NCBI RefSeq assembly: GCF_021412585.1
Contig: NZ_JAKCMI010000046.1
Coordinates: 1 to 64,000 of the forward strand
Origin: Halomonas alkalisoli
GTDB taxonomy: Bacteria; Pseudomonadota; Gammaproteobacteria; Pseudomonadales; Halomonadaceae
DNA length: 64,000 nucleotides
Reading direction: 5' to 3'
Shown: piece after piece, positions 1 through 9,202 of the stretch
How positions within the stretch are numbered: the first letter of the stretch is position 1
Layout of the letters: each line of letters starts with the position of its first letter
Translations under genes and position numbers: made by a program
Notes under the pieces: model-generated
Database searches by the model: none
Told to the model about the DNA's origin: nothing
The model's input: the letters and a program-made list of their open reading frames with translations, nothing else

Positions 1-758
1 GCGGTGTTGCCAATGATCGCGGTAATAGCCAGCGACGGCGGCCTCCGCCGAGGCGCCTGACGGCGCCAGTCGCGATGCGGAGCAGCGCTCCAACAAGGTC
101 GGCGACTACCCACTGTAGGAGGAAGCTTCAGCTCACGACTGGAGGCCGCAGGCCTCCCGGCGGTGTTGGAAAGGTTGCGGTTATCGCCGTGACGGCGGTC
201 TCCGCCAAGGCGCCTGACGGCGCCAGTCGCGATGCGGAGCAGCGCTCCAACAGCTGCCTTTTCCTGTCATGGCAGGCGATGACCACCCTGTCGGAGCATC
301 TTTAGATCCGGTCCGACGCATCGGCGACTGGAGGCCGAAGGACTCCTGGCGGTGTTGCCAATGATCGCGGTAATAGCCAGCGACGGCGGCCTCCGCCGAG
401 GCGCCTGACGGCGCCAGTCGCGATGCGGAGCAGCGCTCCAACAGCTGCCTTTTACTGTCATGGCAGGCGATGACCACCCTGTCGGAGCATCTTTAGATCC
501 GGTCCGACGCATCGGCGACTGGAGGCCGCAGGACTCCTGGCGGTGTTGCCAATGATCGCGGTAATAGCCAGCGACGGCAGCCTCCGCCAAGGCGCCTGGC
601 GGCGCCAGTCGCGATGCGGAGCAGCGCTCCAACAAGGTCGGCGACTACCTCACTGTAGGAGGAAGCTTCAGCTCACGACTGGAGGCCGCAGGCCTCCCGG
701 CGGTGTTGGAAATGTTGCGGTTATCGCCGTGGCGGCGGCCTCCGCCAAGGCGCCTATC
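1..758. repeat. Tandem array of the two-armed intergenic repeat (cluster 1)
   Basis: Five copies of the same element, all in one orientation: 1-95 (cut by the window edge), 114-252, 289-443, 480-634 and 654-about 758 (right arm lost). A full copy runs from TGTAGGAG or TGTCGGAG, through CGACTGG and a GGAGGCC/GGCCTCC hairpin, across about 45 bp of GC-rich spacer, to a GGCGCC/GGCGCC hairpin, CCAGTCG and GCGCTCCAACA. The two ends are therefore inverted relatives of each other. Copies start 175, 191 and 174 bp apart, and the short linkers between copies fall into two alternating types. No credible gene lies here; the short frames through it are by-products of the repeat. The array ends just beyond the stop of the large regulator at 790. 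Confidence 0.9.
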
Positions 759-789
759 GCCGCCTGCCACAAATGCAATCGCTCTATAG

Positions 790-3700
790 CTATGATTCCG
801 CGTTTACCGCATGCGGCAGGCGCCTGTCCAGCAGGGTGCGCCAGCGCACCAGTACCGGCGCGTCGCTGTGGGTCACGTGGTTCAGCAGTTCGCGGAAGAG
901 TTCGCGGGCGGCTTCGTCCCGGGTGTCGACCAGGGTCAACCAGACTTCCAGGGCGCAGAGTTCCTGATGTCGGTTCTCGTGCAGGCGGGCATATTCCAGC
1001 GCTTGTTCCACCAGCAGGCGTATCTCGGACTGCGGACGAGCCAGGTGGTGACGAACACGGGCCAGCTGTACGGCCAGCTCGGGCACGAACAGGGTGCTGC
1101 GGTCGCGGGCGATCAGCAGACACTGGTCGAGATAATCCTCGGCGCTGGCCAGCTCGTCGAGGGCAATGCAGGCGTCGCTGTACCAGAGGTTGGGGCGATG
1201 GTAGCGGTCGCGGCCGGTGATCTCGCCGAGTTCCTCCTGGGCACCATCCATGATCAGCAGACCATCCCGGTCGCCGGATAGCGCGCGGCGCCAGCCCAGC
1301 ACCCCCTGCGCCGATACCTGCCACAGGTGTAGGTCGGGGGTCTCGGTCAGGGTGACCGCCTGCTCGGCGCGCTGCGCCGCCAGGTGAACATGGCCGAGCT
1401 GGCGGTAGAGTGCGGCGGCAAACAGCAGCGCCATGGCCAGCGAGCCGGGGTGGCCGATCCGCTCGGCCAGGCGAATGGCGGACTCGACCTGCTGTTCGGC
1501 GCGACGATAGTCGCCGCGCAGGCAGATCGCCCAGCCCTGGAAGCAAGCGGCGGCCACCTGCGGGTGTTCGGAGAACGGTAGCCACTCGATCATCATCGGC
1601 TGCTCGAGGGGGGCGATCTCGTCCAGGTGATCGTAGGCCTGGCTGATACGCCCGGCCCAGTATTCGCAGTTGGCACGCGAATAGTCGGCCAGGCGGCGGT
1701 AGCGCGGATCTTCCAGCCGGCCGGCGATGGATGCCAGGCTGGCGGCCAGCGAGAAGGCATCGGCATGGGCGTGGCGCTGGCTGCAGCCGACCCAGAGCCC
1801 CCATTTGACCAGAAAGGCCTGCTCCAGGTCTTCGGTGTCGTCGGCGCTGCAGCCTTCGCCCTGAACCAGCAGTTCACGGGCCCGGACGAAACTTTCGTGG
1901 GCCGTGGGCGACCCATGCCCTTCCAGGGCGAAGGCGGCCTGGCCGCGCACGGTGAGCAGGCTGATCTCGCGCTCGGCCTGCTCGTCGACGTGACGCAGGC
2001 TGGCCAGCCCGAAATCGGCCATCTTCAGTGCCGTTCGGTTGGCGCTGACCTTGAGGGCTTCACGGGCCGCCAGTTCGAAGTAGCGTGCGCCGCGGGCGTA
2101 GTGGCCGCTGCGGCGGAGATGGGTGGCGAAGTCGCCCGGGTGCCGGCCGATCCACATCGGGAAGCGCTCTTCGATCAGGCTCACCACCTGACGATGGATG
2201 CGCACGCGCACGTCCCGCGGGCAGGAGAGATAGGCGGCTTCCTGAAGCAACTGATGGCTGAACTGGAATTCACGGCAGCCGCCCTCGCCACCGGCGGGTT
2301 CGATGATCTCCAGACGACGCATCTGCTCCAGGGCACGGTTGAGCTGTGGCATTTCCCAGCCGCTGCATTCGGCCAGGAAGTCCAGGCGGAAGCGTCGGCC
2401 GAGCACGGCCGCCACGTGGGCCACTTCCCGGTCGCCGTCGAGCTGGTCGATACGCCCCGCCAGCAGGCCCAGCAGGCCACGCGGCAGCTCATCGAGATGA
2501 ACGCTGCGCCCTTCCCGGCGATCGATCTCCAGGCGACGACAGATCTCCTGCATGTAGAGCGGCACGCCATCGCAGCGCTCGATGATCTGGCCACGCAGGC
2601 GCGGGCTGAGGTGCAGCCGGTAGCGTCGTGCCAGCTGGGAGAGCAGGCGCGACGACTGCATCGCGTCGAGGTGGCCAAGGGTGACCTGCTGGTCCCAGTG
2701 CAGACGCGTGGGCAACGCCTCGCGGCCGTGGTGGCTGGCCACCAGCAGGAAGGCGCAGTTGATCGGCAGCCGTGCCTGCAGGCCGGCCAGCACGCGGAAA
2801 GAGGGTTCGTCGAGCCACTGCAGGTCATCGATCATCAGCACCTGGGTGCGCTCGATGGCATGCCGCTCGATGACGCGGCAGAGCACGGCGACCACCAGGT
2901 CGGCCGCCTCGCCGCTCTTGGCGAGCTGTGCCACTTCGGGGGTTTCACGAACGCCCAGCGCCTCTTCCAGCAGGCTCAGCTGGTTACTGCTCAGGACCAG
3001 ATCCGGGTGCTCCTCCAGCAGTGCGGTCAGGCTGTCGACATTGAGTTCGCCGTCCAGGCGCCAGCGCAGCAGGGTACGGGCCACGCCGTAGGGTTCCAGC
3101 ACCGAGAGACGCGTGGTGGGCTGCCAGCAGATCGCCGCGTCGCGGCTCAGCTCCAGCTGGCGGAAACCCACCATCAGCGCCGACTTGCCCATGCCCGAGG
3201 CGCCGCGCACCAGCACGCTCTGGCGCAGGCCGATGCCGGCACGGGCCAGGGCGTCGCGCAGGGTGCGCAGCGGTGTTTCGCGGCCGACCAGGCTGGGCGG
3301 CATGGCGTCGCGCCCGCCTTCGTTGTGGCCCAGCACCAGGGCACGCAGACGCACGCGGCCGTCGCTCGCCACCAGCCGCGAGGAGAGACGCGGCTGCAGG
3401 TCCAGCGCCGGCGGCATGTGCTGGCTGGCCTCCTGGGAGATCACCAGTTCGCTGCCTTCCGCGGCGGTCATCAGCTCGAGGGCATTCTGGGTCACCTGGC
3501 CCAGCGGGTCGACCAGCTGGCGCTCGGGGAGGTAGACCACGCGGCCGCTGTTGAGGCCGGCGGCCAGTTCGATGCGCGGCGGTTCGCCTTCGCCGCTCCA
3601 GTGGCGCGTGATTTCGTCGGGCAGCACCCGGCGGCAGTGCTCGTACAGGGCGACCAGTTCGGCCAGCTGGTGGGCCGGACCGTGGGTACCGAAGCAGGCA

Positions 3701-4707
3701 AGGCCCAGGCCGCCGGTGGCGCCGGGCAACCAGAACCCTCCCAGGTGATGGCACTGCTGCTCCAGCCAGCGCATCAGCTCGATCTGCAGCGCCAGGCAGG
3801 CGCGGGTCTCGTCCCGGGCCGAGAATTCACCTTTCACGCGCAGGCGAATGGCCATGACCGAGAGCTGACGCTGCTCGATCTCGTCTTCGCGCAGCGGCGA
3901 GCTGCCGGCTGCCAGGGTGCGCGAGAAGGCGCCCTGCGGGGAGAGCCCCTGCAGGTCCGGATTGCCGTCGGACCAGTAGCGTGCGAGCTGCAGGAAGCCG
4001 GGCTCGGGCTGCTGTCCGGATAGGGCCAGCAGCTGCAGGTAGGCGCTGTACTGTTCATGGGCGGCCGCCAGTTGGCCCTGTTCGGCGAGCTGGCGCACCA
4101 GGCGTTCATGGAAGGGGCCGTAGCCGGAGAAGCGGCTGACCAGGGCCTGCAACAGGTGGTCGGGAACCTCGTCGTTGCTCTCGAGTATGGCCTCGGCAAA
4201 ACGAATCACCCGCTGGCGCCACTCGTTGCGCAGCTGTACCAGCCAGCGCTGGAATTCGGTGCAGGACGGCAGCTGCAGCTCTTCCACCAGATCGCCACGG
4301 TACCGTTGAAGCAGCCGCTCCAGGGTTGCGATATCCTTGGGCCCATCGAGGAGCTGCTGGAGTTCGTGCAGATCGAAGCGCCAGGTCTCGGGCAGCCGGA
4401 AGGCGATGGTCTGGCGGGATACCACCAGCACTCGCTCGGCCTCCTCGCCCAGCGACTGTCGCAGGCAGTGCAGGGCATGGCGCAGGTTGGTGCGCCCGGA
4501 AGAGAGCCCCTGGTCCGGCCACAGCAATTCGGCCAGGCTAGCCCGGTTGACGGGTTGCTGGTGCAGCAACAGATAGACCAGTAGCGCCTTGACCTTGTCG
4601 TAACTGAACTGAGTGAGGACGTCATCGCCCAGTGTCAGAGAAAACTGTCCAAACAGCGCTAGCTGATCCCATTCGTTATTATGAACGTCTTGTGGAGCGT
4701 CCTGCAT
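790..4707 (-). CDS. Large BTAD-type regulator with degenerate cyclase-like, AAA ATPase and TPR-like regions
   Basis: 1305 residues. The N-terminus (about 15-110) looks like an OmpR-type winged helix (KVKALLVYLLLH, ASLAELLWPDQ, RTNLRHALHCLRQSL), followed by a bacterial transcriptional activation (BTAD) helical domain to about 250. Residues about 280-450 resemble a class III nucleotidyl cyclase fold (GLNSGRVVYLP, PLGQVTQNALEL), but the usual catalytic metal-binding Asp pair is not visible, so it is probably not an active cyclase. An AAA/NACHT-like ATPase follows, with Walker A GASGMGKS near residue 504 and Walker B VLMIDDLQW near 622. The C-terminal half is alpha-helical and TPR-like. This matches the AfsR/MalT-like class of ATP-dependent activators that respond to a ligand. 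It is the last gene of a minus-strand run after miaE (32 bp gap). Target genes and ligand cannot be inferred from the sequence. Confidence 0.82.
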   Translation of the reverse strand: MQDAPQDVHNNEWDQLALFGQFSLTLGDDVLTQFSYDKVKALLVYLLLHQQPVNRASLAELLWPDQGLSSGRTNLRHALHCLRQSLGEEAERVLVVSRQTIAFRLPETWRFDLHELQQLLDGPKDIATLERLLQRYRGDLVEELQLPSCTEFQRWLVQLRNEWRQRVIRFAEAILESNDEVPDHLLQALVSRFSGYGPFHERLVRQLAEQGQLAAAHEQYSAYLQLLALSGQQPEPGFLQLARYWSDGNPDLQGLSPQGAFSRTLAAGSSPLREDEIEQRQLSVMAIRLRVKGEFSARDETRACLALQIELMRWLEQQCHHLGGFWLPGATGGLGLACFGTHGPAHQLAELVALYEHCRRVLPDEITRHWSGEGEPPRIELAAGLNSGRVVYLPERQLVDPLGQVTQNALELMTAAEGSELVISQEASQHMPPALDLQPRLSSRLVASDGRVRLRALVLGHNEGGRDAMPPSLVGRETPLRTLRDALARAGIGLRQSVLVRGASGMGKSALMVGFRQLELSRDAAICWQPTTRLSVLEPYGVARTLLRWRLDGELNVDSLTALLEEHPDLVLSSNQLSLLEEALGVRETPEVAQLAKSGEAADLVVAVLCRVIERHAIERTQVLMIDDLQWLDEPSFRVLAGLQARLPINCAFLLVASHHGREALPTRLHWDQQVTLGHLDAMQSSRLLSQLARRYRLHLSPRLRGQIIERCDGVPLYMQEICRRLEIDRREGRSVHLDELPRGLLGLLAGRIDQLDGDREVAHVAAVLGRRFRLDFLAECSGWEMPQLNRALEQMRRLEIIEPAGGEGGCREFQFSHQLLQEAAYLSCPRDVRVRIHRQVVSLIEERFPMWIGRHPGDFATHLRRSGHYARGARYFELAAREALKVSANRTALKMADFGLASLRHVDEQAEREISLLTVRGQAAFALEGHGSPTAHESFVRARELLVQGEGCSADDTEDLEQAFLVKWGLWVGCSQRHAHADAFSLAASLASIAGRLEDPRYRRLADYSRANCEYWAGRISQAYDHLDEIAPLEQPMMIEWLPFSEHPQVAAACFQGWAICLRGDYRRAEQQVESAIRLAERIGHPGSLAMALLFAAALYRQLGHVHLAAQRAEQAVTLTETPDLHLWQVSAQGVLGWRRALSGDRDGLLIMDGAQEELGEITGRDRYHRPNLWYSDACIALDELASAEDYLDQCLLIARDRSTLFVPELAVQLARVRHHLARPQSEIRLLVEQALEYARLHENRHQELCALEVWLTLVDTRDEAARELFRELLNHVTHSDAPVLVRWRTLLDRRLPHAVNAES

Positions 4708-4739
4708 GTTGGGAACCCTGCATGGCGAAAGCGGCGGCC

Positions 4740-5423
4740 TCAGCCCGGCACACCACTGTGAAAACGAAACGCCTTGTCCGGCGTGGCTATCAGCTCTGCT
4801 TCGCGTTCGGCGAAAAAGGCAACCCGGTCGTCGATGGGCCCTGGAGCGAAATGCCGCGCCAACATTAGATAATCCTCGTAATGACGGCCTTCCGACTTAA
4901 CCAGAGAGCGGTAGAACTTGGCAAGCTCGGCATCCAGGTGCGGAATGAGACGAGCGAACCGTTCACAGCTTCGTGCCTCGATATAAGCGCCAATAATAAG
5001 AATATCGACCAGTCGCCCCGGTTCTTGAGGCGTAACATGCCGACGCAGCCCTTCCGCATACCGGGAGGCGCTGAGATGCCGATAGACGATACCCCTCGCC
5101 TCCATCAGTTTCACTACCTGCTCGAAGTGCAGCAACTCCTCCCGGGCAAGCTGCGACATCTTGGTCAGCAACAACGGCTCATCGACGTAGCGATAGAGCA
5201 GGCTCATGGCGGTCGAGGCCGCCTTCTTTTCGCACTGCGCGTGGTCGATCAGCAGCAGTTCGGGGTTCTCGAGCGCCCAGGCGATCCAGGCATCGGGTGT
5301 CGCACAGGCGAGGAAATCGAGCAGGCCCGGTGGCAGCAGGGACTCGTCGCCTGGTGCTTCCCCTTTCTCTAAGATCGTTCCTGAAATCGGCTCGGAAATG
5401 GGCTTGGAAATAGTCTCGGGCAT
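4740..5423 (-). CDS. miaE: tRNA-(ms2io6A)-hydroxylase MiaE
   Basis: 227 residues. MiaE is a diiron monooxygenase that hydroxylates the isopentenyl group of 2-methylthio-N6-isopentenyladenosine at tRNA position 37. The four-helix diiron ligand pattern is visible in order: DHAQCEKKAA, REELLHFEQV, IEARSCERF and SEGRHYEDY, each carrying Glu or His ligands with the expected ExxH spacing. The first 25 residues are a low-complexity KPISEP-type leader and probably not part of the fold. It lies between the DUF1289 gene (27 bp gap) and the BTAD regulator (32 bp gap) on the same strand, so co-transcription is likely. Family assignment is confident; nothing in the sequence shows how it is regulated. Confidence 0.93.
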   Translation of the reverse strand: MPETISKPISEPISGTILEKGEAPGDESLLPPGLLDFLACATPDAWIAWALENPELLLIDHAQCEKKAASTAMSLLYRYVDEPLLLTKMSQLAREELLHFEQVVKLMEARGIVYRHLSASRYAEGLRRHVTPQEPGRLVDILIIGAYIEARSCERFARLIPHLDAELAKFYRSLVKSEGRHYEDYLMLARHFAPGPIDDRVAFFAEREAELIATPDKAFRFHSGVPG

Positions 5424-5449
5424 GGCATTGGCTCGAATGTGTGCTGTCG

Positions 5450-5929
5450 TTATGTCGATTTCGGAGGTACGACTAAAGAGACTCGGTTACTGTGCGCCTG
5501 CTGCTGTGCCTGGCGACATTCGGCGGCCTCGGTCAGCGCCTGGCTGAGCCGTGCGTGTAGTTCTGCGACATCCAGGCCAAGGGCCGCTTCGCCCGGCACC
5601 AGGCCGTAGCGCGACAGGTCCTGGATACGCGTGCGCCCCACCCGCAGCAGCTCCACGGCTCGCGAGAGCGCCGGCTGTTCGGGACGAAAGCGAATGCGGT
5701 AACGCAGCAGCTGAGCTTCGAGGCATTCGGCATCCACCACCTGCAGAAAGCGACCGGCCACGGTTTCCCGCAGGGCATCCAGTTCCGCCATGCGCGCTTC
5801 ACGTTCGTCGCCAGACAGGCCGAACCAGTCGAGTATCTCGACATCGCCACGCTGGCAACCGCGACAAACCGGGTCGCCGAGAGTGGTGGAACAGAGCCCT
5901 ACGCAGGGAGATGTGATGCTGGCAGCCAT
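5450..5929 (-). CDS. DUF1289 family protein with a four-cysteine motif
   Basis: 159 residues from the chosen start. The N-terminus carries the DUF1289 signature SPCVGLC...VCRGCQR, whose four cysteines probably bind zinc or another metal, followed by a DWFGLS segment typical of the family. The C-terminal 90 residues are helical and not conserved in short DUF1289 proteins. I start at the ATG ending at 5929 (MAASITSPC) because GGAAG precedes it at suitable spacing; an in-frame ATG at 5980 would add 17 residues but has no visible ribosome binding site. First gene of the minus-strand run leading to miaE. The biochemical function of the family is unknown. Confidence 0.8.
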   Translation of the reverse strand: MAASITSPCVGLCSTTLGDPVCRGCQRGDVEILDWFGLSGDEREARMAELDALRETVAGRFLQVVDAECLEAQLLRYRIRFRPEQPALSRAVELLRVGRTRIQDLSRYGLVPGEAALGLDVAELHARLSQALTEAAECRQAQQQAHSNRVSLVVPPKST

Positions 5930-6242
5930 GTCGCTTCCGACCTCGATCAGTACCCTCTTTCGATCAATACCCGCTCTCATTCGGCGCCCATGGTAACGCG
6001 ACCCGTCGCGACTGGCACCTGTCGAACTCCCTTCACTGTAGCGAGATTTGTAACCGAGCGAACATCCCGACGACCAAAGTTCAAGGCGGCCGCCAAGGGG
6101 GTCGCCTTAACATTGTCGACAGTTTGGCGTAGAATCGCCGCACCTAAGTGACCCGGTTGTTTCACTAGCCAGAGCAGCCATTTCGCCGATTCGGTTGCTG
6201 TATCGGCGTGCTTTGGCCACCACTATAGAAGAGGGCCCCCAC

Positions 6243-8846
6243 GTGCTTGAAGCCTATCGCCAACATGTCGAGGAACGCGCCGCCGAGGGCGTCCCGCCGA
6301 AGCCTCTGAATGCCGAACAGGTCGTCGCTCTGGTCGAACTGCTGAAGAACCCGCCCGCCGGTGAAGAGGAGTTCGTTCTCGACCTGCTGACCAACCGCGT
6401 TCCGCCGGGCGTGGACGAGGCAGCCTACGTCAAGGCCGGCTTCCTGACCGCCATCGCCAAGGGTGAGGCCAGCTCTCCGCTGATCGACAGGGTGCATGCT
6501 GTCAAGCTGCTGGGCACCATGCAGGGCGGCTATAACATCGTCTCGCTGGTCGAACTGCTAGACGACGCCGACCTGGCCAAGGAGACCGGCGAGCAGCTCA
6601 AGCACACCCTGCTGATGTTCGACGCCTTCCACGACGTGGAAGAGCGTGCCCGCGCCGGCAACGCCGTGGCCAAGGACGTCATGCAGTCCTGGGCCGAGGC
6701 CGAGTGGTTCCTCTCCAAGCCGGCCCCGGCCGAGAAGATCACCCTGACGGTGTTCAAGGTGCCCGGTGAGACCAACACCGATGACCTCTCCCCTGCCCCG
6801 GACGCCTGGTCGCGCCCCGACATTCCGCTGCACGCCAACGCCATGCTCAAGAACGAGCGCGAAGGCATTGTGCCCGAAGTGCCCGGCACCACCGGTCCGC
6901 TCAAGCAGATCGAGGAAGTGAAGGCCAAGGGTTTCCCGGTCGCCTACGTCGGCGACGTGGTGGGTACCGGTTCCTCGCGCAAGTCCGCCACCAACTCGGT
7001 GCTCTGGTTCTTCGGCGACGACATCCCCAACGTGCCCAACAAGCGCGCCGGTGGCTTCTGCTTCGGCGGCAAGATCGCTCCGATCTTCTTCAACACCATG
7101 GAAGATTCCGGCGCCCTGCCCATCGAGATGGACGTTGCCAACATGGAAATGGGCGACGTCATCGACGTCTACCCCTATGAAGGCAAGGTGTGCAAGCACG
7201 GCACCGACGAGGTCGTCACGACCTTCGAACTCAAGACCCAGCTGATCCTCGACGAAGTGCGCGCCGGTGGCCGCATTCCGCTGATCATCGGCCGCGGCCT
7301 GACCGGCAAGGCGCGCGAATCGCTGGGCCTGGCGCCCTCCGACGTCTTCCGCCTGCCCGAGCAGCCCGTCGACACCGGCAAGGGCTTTACCCTGGCCCAG
7401 AAGATGGTCGGCAAGGCTTGCGGCATGGACGGCGTACGCCCGGGCATGTACTGCGAGCCGAAGATGACCACCGTGGGCTCCCAGGACACCACCGGCCCGA
7501 TGACCCGCGACGAGCTCAAGGACCTGGCGTGCCTGGGCTTCCAGGCCGACCTGGTGATGCAGTCCTTCTGCCACACCGCCGCCTATCCCAAGCCGGTGGA
7601 CGTGGATACCCACCACACCCTGCCCGACTTCATCATGAACCGTGGCGGCGTCTCGCTGCGCCCGGGCGACGGCATCATCCACAGCTGGCTGAACCGCATG
7701 CTGCTGCCCGACACCGTGGGCACCGGCGGCGATTCCCACACCCGCTTCCCGATGGGCATCTCCTTCCCGGCGGGCTCCGGCCTGGTGGCCTTCGCCGCCG
7801 CCACCGGCGTCATGCCGCTGGACATGCCGGAGTCGGTGCTGGTGCGCTTCAAGGGCAAGCGTCAGCCCGGCGTCACCCTGCGTGACCTGGTCCACGCCAT
7901 TCCCTACTACGGGATCAAGAGCGGCCTGCTGACCGTGGCCAAGGCGGGCAAGAAGAACGCCTTCTCCGGCCGCGTGCTGGAGATCGAAGGTCTCGACGAC
8001 CTCACCGTCGAGCAGGCCTTCGAGCTCTCCGACGCCTCCGCCGAGCGCTCTGCCGCCGGCTGCACCATCACGCTCTCCGAAGAGAGCGTCGCCGAGTACC
8101 TGAAGTCCAACATCACCCTGTTGAAGTGGATGATCAGCAATGGCTACGGGGAAGAGCGCACCATCGGCCGCCGCATCGCGGCGATGGAAGAGTGGCTGGC
8201 CAACCCGAGCCTGATGCGCGCCGACAAGGACGCCGAGTACGCCGAGGTCATCGAGATCGACCTGGACGAGATCAAGGAGCCGATCCTCTGCGCGCCGAAC
8301 GACCCGGACGATGCCCGCCTGCTCTCCGAGGTGGCCGGCGAGAAGATCGACGAAGTGTTCATCGGCTCGTGCATGACCAACATCGGCCACTTCCGCGCCG
8401 CGGGCAAGCTGCTCGAGAAGCAGCCGGCCGGCAGCCTGAAGACCCGCCTGTGGCTGGCACCGCCGACCAAGATGGACCAGCACCAGCTGACCGAAGAGGG
8501 CTACTACGGGATCTATGGCCGCGCCGGGGCGCGCATGGAGATGCCGGGCTGCTCGCTGTGCATGGGCAACCAGGCCCGCGTTGCCGCCAAGAGCACCGTG
8601 GTCTCCACCTCGACCCGCAACTTCCCCAACCGCCTGGGCGATGGCGCCAATGTCTACCTGGCGTCTGCCGAGCTGGCCGCGGTCGCTGCCGTCGAGGGTC
8701 GCCTGCCGACGGTCGAGGAGTACCAGCGTTACATGGGAGAATTCGACGCGATGGCCGGAGAGATCTATCGTTACATGAACTTCCATGAAATCGAGGAGTA
8801 TCAGAAAGCGGCCTCGAATGTGATTCCCGTAGCCCAGGAAGCCTGA
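6243..8846 (+). CDS. acnB: Bifunctional aconitate hydratase 2 / 2-methylisocitrate dehydratase AcnB
   Basis: 867 residues from the GTG at 6243, close to the 865 of E. coli AcnB. It interconverts citrate and isocitrate in the TCA cycle using a [4Fe-4S] cluster and can also act in the methylcitrate cycle. The GTG is chosen over an ATG at 6195 because GAAGAGG stands just upstream and MLEAYRQHVEERAAEG matches the normal AcnB N-terminus. Cluster cysteines are seen in GSCMTNIGHF and PGCSLCMGNQ near the C-terminus, and the swivel (domain 4) region with TGSSRKSATNSV lies near residue 240, as expected for the AcnB domain order. It is followed by a strong intrinsic terminator, so it is probably monocistronic. 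Long open frames on the opposite strand are codon-bias shadows. Confidence 0.97.
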   Translation: MLEAYRQHVEERAAEGVPPKPLNAEQVVALVELLKNPPAGEEEFVLDLLTNRVPPGVDEAAYVKAGFLTAIAKGEASSPLIDRVHAVKLLGTMQGGYNIVSLVELLDDADLAKETGEQLKHTLLMFDAFHDVEERARAGNAVAKDVMQSWAEAEWFLSKPAPAEKITLTVFKVPGETNTDDLSPAPDAWSRPDIPLHANAMLKNEREGIVPEVPGTTGPLKQIEEVKAKGFPVAYVGDVVGTGSSRKSATNSVLWFFGDDIPNVPNKRAGGFCFGGKIAPIFFNTMEDSGALPIEMDVANMEMGDVIDVYPYEGKVCKHGTDEVVTTFELKTQLILDEVRAGGRIPLIIGRGLTGKARESLGLAPSDVFRLPEQPVDTGKGFTLAQKMVGKACGMDGVRPGMYCEPKMTTVGSQDTTGPMTRDELKDLACLGFQADLVMQSFCHTAAYPKPVDVDTHHTLPDFIMNRGGVSLRPGDGIIHSWLNRMLLPDTVGTGGDSHTRFPMGISFPAGSGLVAFAAATGVMPLDMPESVLVRFKGKRQPGVTLRDLVHAIPYYGIKSGLLTVAKAGKKNAFSGRVLEIEGLDDLTVEQAFELSDASAERSAAGCTITLSEESVAEYLKSNITLLKWMISNGYGEERTIGRRIAAMEEWLANPSLMRADKDAEYAEVIEIDLDEIKEPILCAPNDPDDARLLSEVAGEKIDEVFIGSCMTNIGHFRAAGKLLEKQPAGSLKTRLWLAPPTKMDQHQLTEEGYYGIYGRAGARMEMPGCSLCMGNQARVAAKSTVVSTSTRNFPNRLGDGANVYLASAELAAVAAVEGRLPTVEEYQRYMGEFDAMAGEIYRYMNFHEIEEYQKAASNVIPVAQEA

Positions 8847-8935
8847 TAGGCTACGACCCCGGAAGCATTATTTCGACTCCGATGCTCGCAACATCGAAGG
8901 CCCCCATCCAAGGATGGCGGCCGGAGCCGATGACC

Positions 8936-8966
8936 AAAGCGCCCCTTTTTTTGGGGCGCTTTTTTT
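8936..8966 (+). terminator. Intrinsic terminator after acnB
   Basis: Perfect AGCGCCCC / GGGGCGCT stem around a T7 loop followed by seven T residues, 90 bp after the acnB stop codon. The A tract before the stem makes it usable in both directions. A smaller hairpin (CCATCC/GGATGG, 8905-8918) precedes it. Confidence 0.93.
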
Positions 8967-9202
8967 ATGCGTGGCCAATCGTGGAACGCCAATGGCGACG
9001 GCAGCGAACCTTTCGTAACCCAAGTCAGCTTGTGGCGGCCTGACTCCGAGTCTACGTTATAGATGTCATAGGGGGTCACAGCTCTGCGTCTGCTTAACGT
9101 TCTGCATCAGCGCACCCACATTAGTGGGCAAACACCACATGACCACTACATAACGAAAAAAAGCCAAGGATATCAAGGCCAAGGGACATCAAGGAGAATA
9201 AC
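8967..9202. other. Leader region of the outer-membrane barrel gene
   Basis: About 235 bp without a credible gene. It is more AT-rich than its surroundings and must contain the promoter of the downstream gene. I see no clear -35/-10 pair or operator. It ends in AAGGAG, 9 bp before the ATG. Confidence 0.4.

Noticed and set aside
1..770. Repeat arrays as a CRISPR
   Set aside because: Units are 139-156 bp with internal inverted arms and near-identical linkers; there are no short direct repeats with unique spacers and no cas genes.
6558..8786. Long open frame antisense to acnB (and similar frames antisense to ppsA, glpD, metN and the BTAD regulator)
   Set aside because: They mirror the codon bias of GC-rich genes, have His/Gly/Ala/Arg-rich composition with no family resemblance, and no ribosome binding sites.
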